Source: Paenibacillus sp. Soil766 (lineage in GTDB: Bacteria; Bacillota; Bacilli; Paenibacillales; NBRC-103111). Taken from it: DNA of 56,457 bases. How positions within the stretch are numbered: the stretch's first letter is position 1; every line of letters begins with the position of its first letter. The DNA is taken from contig NZ_LMSJ01000035.1 of assembly GCF_001428105.1 (NCBI RefSeq), positions 305-56,761 of the forward strand. The letters are read 5' to 3'. Below, in pieces: positions 51,405 through 56,457 of the stretch. The notes beneath the pieces were generated by a model. That model did not search any database. It was given only the letters and a program-made list of their open reading frames with translations, and had not been told where the DNA came from. The translations under genes and the position numbers were made by a program.

Positions 51405-53429
51405 TCATTTTCGCTTGTCTTTCCCATGTCCATGCCCTTGCTCCGCTTGCTTCTGCTGTTCCTTCTCCTTCTCCTTCTCCTTCTCTTTGTCCTTCTTCGA
51501 TGGTGATTCATTCGAGGAAGAGCTTTCCTTCTGAGGCTGCTCGACACTCAACGGCGGAATATCAAAAGGAACAACAGCTGTTTGAGCTAACGCACGACTC
51601 AACATCTCACGAAATAATACAGCAGGCACTGCCCCGCCTGAAGTTGTTAAATAATGCGTCGCATCTGTTCGGTCATAACCAACCCATACCGCTGCCGTCA
51701 ATTCCGGCGTATAGCCAACGAACCAAGCATCCTTGGCACTTCCGCTGCCAATCCCCTCAAACTCCTTCGTCGCCGGCAGTTGCGTCGTACCTGATTTTCC
51801 AGCAACGGGACGGTTCATGGCCGCATTTTTCCCTGTACCTTGCACTACGGCCGTCTGCAGCATCGCTGTCATGGCATTAGCCGTTTCAGCGCGCATCACC
51901 GATTGTCCCTTCCCTTTCGCTTGTACAAGCAGATGTCCGTCATTTGTCTCGATTTTGGTGATCAAATGCGCGGGATTTAAGATGCCCTTCGCAGCAAAAG
52001 CACTAAAGGCTTGCGCCATCTGCAGCGGAGATACACCCTCAGAAAGCCCGCCAAGCGCGATCCCTAGCTGACGGTCTTGTGCAGGCAGCGTTATCCCCAA
52101 AGATTTCGCGAACTTCAAGCCATTATCAATGCCAATCTCATGTAAAAGCCATACAGCAGGAATATTCCAGGATGAAGTGATAGCCTCTTGCATTGATACT
52201 TGCCCCCTTGACTGGTGATCCCAATCTTGTGGCTGATAGCCTTCGATATTCAACGGCCCATCAAACAGCATGGTTGAAGGCTTGTAGCCTACCTCCAGGG
52301 CAGGGCCATACACAGCAACTGGCTTAAAAGAGGATCCTGGCTGCCTTTTTAACTGCGTCGCACGACTGAAGCCCCGGAATACCCCCTCTCCACGTCCACC
52401 GGCTAACGCTCTAACTCCACCTGATTTCTGATCGACAATAGCAGCACCGCTCTGTATAAGCTGATCTGGCTTGCTTTCTGGGAACAGACTGTTATTGTTC
52501 ATCACATCGATAACTGCTTTCTGCACCGTAGGATCTAGCTCTGTGGTGATACGCAACCCACCGGTTAGCAATTGTTCTTCCGTAAACCCGTAGAGAGTGA
52601 CAGCCTCATCAATCACTGCATCCACATAAGCCCGATTTCTCCCTTTGGCCTCATCTATATTGACCGTCTTCACGGCTCCAAGTGCTGAAGCAGCTGCTTT
52701 ATCGTAATCCTCTTGAGATATTTTACCTTCCTTCTGCATCAGCTTTAGGACAGTATTCCTTCTCTCCAACGCCTGATCTTCATTTTGAAAAGGAGAGTAA
52801 TGACTAGGTGCCTTCGGCAAAGCCGCTAACACCGCAGCTTCTGGCAAGGTGAGGTCTGACACATTTTTATTAAAATACGTTTTCGCAGCCCCCTGCACCC
52901 CCCAACTGCCTTCCCCGAAATAAATCTTGTTCAGATACATTTCCAGAATGTCATCCTTACTGTAGCTGCTCTCGATTTGGATGGCATAAGCCGCTTCCCG
53001 TAATTTACGCCCCACCGTTTTATCCGCAGTAAGAAAAAGGTTACGAGCTAACTGCTGCGTAATGGTACTGGCCCCTTCGGAGTAGCTTCCTTTGAGCACG
53101 TCACGGGCTACAGCACGGAAGATCGACTTCATATCTACCCCCTTATGCTCATAGAACCGTCTATCCTCTACCGCGACAATGGCATCAACCAACACCTGTG
53201 GGATTTCTTTAAAACTCACCGCATCGATCTTTGACGCCGACAACTGTGAGGCCATTTGACCATTCTTATCGAGCACAATGGATGCTTCTGGAAGCGGCTG
53301 ATTCAAGAGAGATACATCAAGTCCTTTTATGTAAAAATAGCTCATGAACACCGCGCCAACACTCACCAATAAGACTGCGCTAACACCAACTTGCCAAAAC
53401 CTACGAGGTACTGCCTTCATTTTAAACAT
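51405..53429 (-). CDS. Class A penicillin-binding protein (glycosyltransferase-transpeptidase)
   Basis: About 674 residues from the ATG at 53429, which is 7 bases after AGGAGG; the ATG at 53435 touches the site. Membrane helix near 10-32. GT51 domain with the catalytic Glu in VEDRRFYEHKG and the GASTITQQLARN motif. Transpeptidase domain with SxxK (PGSSFKP), SxN (SWN) and KSGTT in place of the common KTGTT. It polymerises and cross-links peptidoglycan outside the membrane. The C terminus (about 640-674) is a Lys/Glu/Gln/His tail of unknown use. PBP1a/PbpG-like. Single gene. Confidence 0.92.
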   Translation of the reverse strand: MFKMKAVPRRFWQVGVSAVLLVSVGAVFMSYFYIKGLDVSLLNQPLPEASIVLDKNGQMASQLSASKIDAVSFKEIPQVLVDAIVAVEDRRFYEHKGVDMKSIFRAVARDVLKGSYSEGASTITQQLARNLFLTADKTVGRKLREAAYAIQIESSYSKDDILEMYLNKIYFGEGSWGVQGAAKTYFNKNVSDLTLPEAAVLAALPKAPSHYSPFQNEDQALERRNTVLKLMQKEGKISQEDYDKAAASALGAVKTVNIDEAKGRNRAYVDAVIDEAVTLYGFTEEQLLTGGLRITTELDPTVQKAVIDVMNNNSLFPESKPDQLIQSGAAIVDQKSGGVRALAGGRGEGVFRGFSRATQLKRQPGSSFKPVAVYGPALEVGYKPSTMLFDGPLNIEGYQPQDWDHQSRGQVSMQEAITSSWNIPAVWLLHEIGIDNGLKFAKSLGITLPAQDRQLGIALGGLSEGVSPLQMAQAFSAFAAKGILNPAHLITKIETNDGHLLVQAKGKGQSVMRAETANAMTAMLQTAVVQGTGKNAAMNRPVAGKSGTTQLPATKEFEGIGSGSAKDAWFVGYTPELTAAVWVGYDRTDATHYLTTSGGAVPAVLFREMLSRALAQTAVVPFDIPPLSVEQPQKESSSSNESPSKKDKEKEKEKEKEQQKQAEQGHGHGKDKRK

Positions 53430-53509
53430 AACCATGCCTCCTAACCTATCTCATAGTTATTCGTATGGCACCTCCAGTAAGTGTCGTATGAGCTCAGGAA
53501 GACACAAAA

Positions 53510-53541
53510 AAGCCTTCAACCCACAAGGAGGATGAAGGCTT
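53510..53541 (-). terminator. Terminator of the aldo/keto reductase gene
   Basis: AAGCCTTCA pairs with TGAAGGCTT, followed by TTTTTTG on the minus strand, just after the stop codon. Confidence 0.85.
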
Positions 53542-53547
53542 ATCCTA

Positions 53548-54426
53548 TTAAGCAATCGACGTCGGTGCTCCAAAAACACTCGTATATCCACTAATCCTGC
53601 TCAGAATTCGTTCCATATCCTCGTTGCTCATCGTACCATAGCGCTCAACGGCATCCACAATTTTGGGAAATAAATGCACATCCCCCGCACTCGCAAAACC
53701 GCATACGCTCGGGAACGATAGCACGAAGTGCACACAGGCATCGATAATCTCCTGCTGATCAAAAGGCTCATACCACGTCGCATACGGCCGCTCCGCCCCT
53801 TCAATCCAAGGTGCCTTCGCAATGGCTTTGATCACCCGAATCGCCGTCTGCCCCTTGTTCGCTTCCTCCATCAGTGCATCTACAGCCTCACGATAGTCCG
53901 GCAACCCATACATATAGTAATTCAGTGGGAAGAGTATGGTGGCAAAAGGAAACCGACGTAGCGCTTCCAAATGAACCGCCGGCGCTTGATGCCCGTGACC
54001 TGTGATCCCGATTTCCTTCACAATGCCCTCGCGTTGCGCTTCTAATGCCGCTTCCAGTGATCCACCCTTTGCCGTGCAGCGGTCTAATTCCTCCATCGAT
54101 CCCACCGCATGCAGTTGTAACAAGTCGACGGAATCTACCTTCATTCTCTCCAAGGAGCGATAGATTTCTTCCTTTGCTTCCTTTTTCGTTCTTTGCCCTG
54201 TTTTGGTAGCTAAAAAGATATCATTTCGCACCCGGCTTATCGTCGGGCCCATCCGCACTTCTGCGTCTCCATAGCTCGCCGCCGTATCAAAATGATCCAC
54301 GCCATGTGCCAACGCATACGCGATCGAGGCATCAGCCTCCTCTTGTGTGACCTGTCCAAGACTAGCTGCACCAAACATCAACACAGAGGTTTCCCTATTC
54401 AATCGGCCTACTGTTCTCTTCAACAT
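53548..54426 (-). CDS. Aldo/keto reductase
   Basis: 292 residues from the ATG at 54426, which has AGAAGGAGC upstream; the ATG at 54450 would place that site inside the coding region. TIM-barrel oxidoreductase with the family tetrad: Asp in HFDTAASYG, the Tyr of that motif, Lys in LATKTGQ and His in LLQLHAVG. It uses NAD(P)H to reduce carbonyls or oxidise sugars; substrate unknown. The C-terminal part with GYTSVFG is unlike well-known subfamilies. Confidence 0.88.
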   Translation of the reverse strand: MLKRTVGRLNRETSVLMFGAASLGQVTQEEADASIAYALAHGVDHFDTAASYGDAEVRMGPTISRVRNDIFLATKTGQRTKKEAKEEIYRSLERMKVDSVDLLQLHAVGSMEELDRCTAKGGSLEAALEAQREGIVKEIGITGHGHQAPAVHLEALRRFPFATILFPLNYYMYGLPDYREAVDALMEEANKGQTAIRVIKAIAKAPWIEGAERPYATWYEPFDQQEIIDACVHFVLSFPSVCGFASAGDVHLFPKIVDAVERYGTMSNEDMERILSRISGYTSVFGAPTSIA

Positions 54427-54494
54427 CCTTAGATTTGCTCCTTCTGTCATCAGATATATAACTCTTTATTTACAAATCTAATCACATTAAAACC

Positions 54495-55694
54495 TCAGTC
54501 CGCAGATATCTGTTTCATTTGTTTTCTTATATTGAGCTGTAACACTGCAGCTGCTGACAGCAACGCACACCCTGTTAATAAAAATACGGAATGAATCCCT
54601 ACTAAGCCCCCGAGGAATCCGCCAATTAAAGGACCAATCATCATCCCTAATTGATTCGACGTTTGGTTAAGACTCATTGCCCTCCCTCGGAAGTCAGCAT
54701 CAGACGCTTTCACAATAAGTGCACTCAGCGCCGGATAGACCGCCGCGAAAAATAACCCATAACTAAAACGAAGCACACCAAAAGCGATCAAATTGTGCGC
54801 AGCTAACTGCAGCAGATTTCCAATACCGCCACCGATTAAGCCAATGAGCAGTGTTTTGTCATAGCCTATTCGCTGCCCAATAATGCCCCATCTTGAGCCC
54901 ATGATGACAGTCGCCACACCTGCAGCGGAGAAAATAATGCCCGAGCTCAAGGATGCCCCCTTGGCGCTTCCGCCGATTTCCACGACATAAATCGTTAAAA
55001 GCGGTTCCAAAATCATCACCGAAGTTGCCACTAATATGGTTAATCCAAAAATGGATAATAACTGCTTATTAGCCGTCGCTTGCTTAATATCCTGAAGCAC
55101 ACTTGGACGCGCCCCCGCCTTCTTGTGATGTACTTCCTTCACGCCAACTACGGCGATTACTGCCGAAATGAGTACGACGAATCCAGATGCCAAAAAACAT
55201 TCTCTTGTCCCTACCCAATGGCTTAGCATACCCCCGAACAATGGGCCCAGAATGCTCCCAGCAGCCGTCGCTGTTGACATGACACTTAAGGCATAACCAA
55301 CGTGCTTCTCAGGTGTGTTCGTACTGACTAAAGCCATTGATGCGGGGATATAGCCCGCCATAAGTCCCTGCAGCACACGAACAACAATAAACGTATACGG
55401 ATCATTAACGAAATAGTTAAGAAAATAGACTGCGCTTAAGCTCAGCCCTGAACGAAGCAGCATCGGTTTCCTGCCATATTTGTCAGCTAAGGACCCCCAA
55501 AAGGGTGCGATAACCGCACTTGCGAGAAAGCTCACAGAGAACGTGATCCCCGACCATGCCTCCAAACCACTATGTATACCCAAGTCCTCTTGCAAAAATA
55601 TAGGGATAAACGGGATCGAGAGTGTATACGCCATCGCGCAAAAAAATGCCCCAATCCATAAAATAAATAGATTCCGTCTCCAGCGTAGTTCCAT
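54495..55694 (-). CDS. Major facilitator superfamily exporter (DHA1-like)
   Basis: About 399 residues from the ATG at 55694 (AGGAGGAGGG upstream); the frame runs on to 55790 but without a start site and into the tRNA terminator. Twelve membrane helices. The loop 2-3 motif is GSLADKYGRKPMLLRSG, a classic MFS A motif, and motif C is near helix 5 (AGSILGPLFGGML). DHA1-type proteins export drugs or metabolites by proton antiport. Substrate unknown. Single gene. Confidence 0.9.
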   Translation of the reverse strand: MELRWRRNLFILWIGAFFCAMAYTLSIPFIPIFLQEDLGIHSGLEAWSGITFSVSFLASAVIAPFWGSLADKYGRKPMLLRSGLSLSAVYFLNYFVNDPYTFIVVRVLQGLMAGYIPASMALVSTNTPEKHVGYALSVMSTATAAGSILGPLFGGMLSHWVGTRECFLASGFVVLISAVIAVVGVKEVHHKKAGARPSVLQDIKQATANKQLLSIFGLTILVATSVMILEPLLTIYVVEIGGSAKGASLSSGIIFSAAGVATVIMGSRWGIIGQRIGYDKTLLIGLIGGGIGNLLQLAAHNLIAFGVLRFSYGLFFAAVYPALSALIVKASDADFRGRAMSLNQTSNQLGMMIGPLIGGFLGGLVGIHSVFLLTGCALLSAAAVLQLNIRKQMKQISAD

Positions 55695-55775
55695 CTTGTA
55701 GCCCTCCTCCTTGTCTACTATACACCAAGAGAAACTTGAATCCCAGTTGTTATTAGTAGACACGGATGCACAAAA

Positions 55776-55817
55776 AAAGCATAGACACATCAGCGCGAAG
55801 CTGACAGTCTATGCTTT
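55776..55817 (-). terminator. Terminator of the rRNA-tRNA operon
   Basis: AAAGCATAGAC pairs with its complement over a 20-base loop and TTTTTTTG follows on the minus strand, about 10 bases beyond tRNA-Pro. Confidence 0.85.
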
Positions 55818-55826
55818 CTTTCTGAA

Positions 55827-55900
55827 TCGGGACGACACGATTTGAACATGCGACCCCCTGCTCCCAAAGCAGGTGCTCTACCAAGCTGAGCTACGTCCCG
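55827..55900 (-). tRNA. tRNA-Pro (TGG)
   Basis: Cloverleaf with acceptor stem CGGGACG/CGTCCCG, D arm AGCTCAGCTTGGTAGAGC, anticodon loop with TGG and TTCAAAT T loop. CCA is not encoded. Last gene of the tRNA cluster. Confidence 0.95.
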
Positions 55901-55917
55901 ATACAATTGTGATAAGA

Positions 55918-55994
55918 TGGCGCGCCCTGAGAGATTCGAACTCCCGACCTTTTGATTCGTAGTCAAATACTCTATCCAGCTGAGCTAAGGGCGC
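55918..55994 (-). tRNA. tRNA-Arg (ACG)
   Basis: Acceptor GCGCCCT/AGGGCGC, anticodon loop CTACGAA giving ACG, discriminator G, CCA encoded (55918-55920). Confidence 0.95.
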
Positions 55995-56003
55995 ATAAAA
56001 CTT

Positions 56004-56036
56004 TGGAGCGGAAGTCTACCGCTGAGCCACTTCCGC
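56004..56036 (-). pseudogene. Internally deleted tRNA-Gly remnant
   Basis: On the minus strand GCGGAAG TGGCTCAGCGGTAGA CTTCCGC T CCA. This is the 5' acceptor strand and D arm of a tRNA-Gly joined directly to the 3' acceptor strand, discriminator T and encoded CCA. Anticodon, variable and T arms are missing. The acceptor strands still pair over 7 bp. It sits between tRNA-Leu and tRNA-Arg, where tRNA-Gly (and a second Leu) stands in the Bacillus cluster Lys-Leu-Gly-Leu-Arg-Pro. Confidence 0.85.
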
Positions 56037-56079
56037 ATAGGGATCCCCAAGCCGTAATCTACGACTTGGGGATGTTTGA

Positions 56080-56159
56080 TGCGCGTAGAGGGACTTGAAC
56101 CCCCACGGTCACCCGCTAGATCCTAAGTCTAGTGCGTCTGCCAATTCCGCCATACGCGC
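56080..56159 (-). tRNA. tRNA-Leu (TAG)
   Basis: 80 bases. Acceptor GCGCGTA/TACGCGC, anticodon loop CTTAGGA giving TAG, variable arm short for a Leu tRNA, TTCAAGT T loop; CCA not encoded. Confidence 0.93.
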
Positions 56160-56178
56160 ATGCTGTAAATAAGGCAAA

Positions 56179-56254
56179 TGGTGAGTCATGTAGGATTCGA
56201 ACCTACGACACCCTGATTAAAAGTCAGGTGCTCTACCAACTGAGCTAATGACTC
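56179..56254 (-). tRNA. tRNA-Lys (TTT)
   Basis: Acceptor GAGTCAT/ATGACTC, anticodon loop CTTTTAA giving TTT, T loop TTCGAAT, CCA encoded. Confidence 0.96.
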
Positions 56255-56259
56255 AAATG

Positions 56260-56338
<79 letters not shown>

Positions 56339-56365
56339 TCAGTACTAAAGTTCCCGTTAGGGAAA

Positions 56366-56457
56366 CTGCTTGGCAACGTTCTACTCTCCCAGAACCCTGC
56401 GGTTCAAGTACCATCGACGCTGGAAGGCTTAACGGTCGTGTTCGAGATGGGAACGCG
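56366..56457 (-). rRNA. rrf: 5S rRNA, partial (3' part)
   Basis: The complement reads CGAACACG..AAGCC..CAGC..GATGGTA and ends GAGAGTAG..GCCAAGC, matching bacterial 5S rRNA. The 5' end lies beyond the window. The start at 56366 is estimated to within a few bases. It belongs to an rRNA operon on the minus strand that reads into the tRNA cluster. Confidence 0.95.

Overview
The window reads as a chromosomal segment of a low-to-moderate GC endospore-forming Firmicute, most probably Paenibacillus or a close relative. The grounds are a YwmB-type protein, many YesM/YesN-type two-component pairs, ABC importers encoded without their ATPase, an HprK family protein with CcpA-type cre sites, Shine-Dalgarno sites of the GGAGG type, and a 5S-tRNA cluster whose order resembles the Bacillus Lys-Leu-Gly-Leu-Arg-Pro cluster. 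The species is inferred from protein style, not from a database match. I see no phage, no complete insertion sequence and no CRISPR array.

Layout. 1-10.8 kb holds housekeeping and singleton genes: YwmB, a VOC protein, a large CHASE3-GAF hybrid histidine kinase, HisC, MscL with a zinc-ribbon tail, an SDR, a stalk/NPCBM surface protein, a Nudix hydrolase and adenosine deaminase. 10.9-14.1 kb is a Fur-controlled iron-siderophore importer (binding lipoprotein and two FecCD permeases). 14.1-17.7 kb has an AlkD-like glycosylase, a Cof-type phosphatase, a GNAT protein and a 2,4-dienoyl-CoA reductase-like SDR. 18.3-25.0 kb is a sugar importer (binding protein and two permeases) with its own YesM/YesN sensor pair. 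25.1-29.1 kb is a four-gene operon for D-amino acid breakdown (YheO/DauR-type regulator, DSD1-type PLP enzyme, N-acyl-D-amino-acid deacylase, RidA), with a perfect inverted repeat over its promoter. 29.4-33.0 kb is a trio of TelA, a membrane-anchored binding-protein/VWA fusion, and a small membrane protein. 33.2-34.4 kb is a HigBA-type toxin-antitoxin operon with a third small gene and an 18-bp perfect operator-like palindrome. 34.5-44.7 kb has a chemoreceptor and a galactose-type (mglBAC) importer preceded by a response regulator, histidine kinase and sugar-binding lipoprotein that look like a three-part sensor. 45.1-48.6 kb is MoxR-DUF58-DUF4129. 48.7-55.7 kb has a 56-residue protein, a zinc-ribbon protein, an HprK-like protein with changed active-site positions, a secreted Pro-rich protein, a class A penicillin-binding protein, an aldo/keto reductase and an MFS exporter. 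55.8-56.5 kb, on the minus strand, is the end of an rRNA operon: partial 5S, then tRNA-fMet, Lys, Leu, a 33-base internally deleted tRNA-Gly, Arg and Pro.

Themes. Sugar sensing and uptake dominate the middle (two importers, two YesM/YesN pairs, cre sites, an HprK homologue). Both sugar importers that can be judged, and the iron importer, show how ATPases are shared or kept (only mglA is encoded here). A family of short inverted repeats built on an AACTGGA..TACATCTA core occupies three intergenic gaps and is not explained by any gene. Several genes have abrupt GC-rich internal blocks next to AT-richer flanks.
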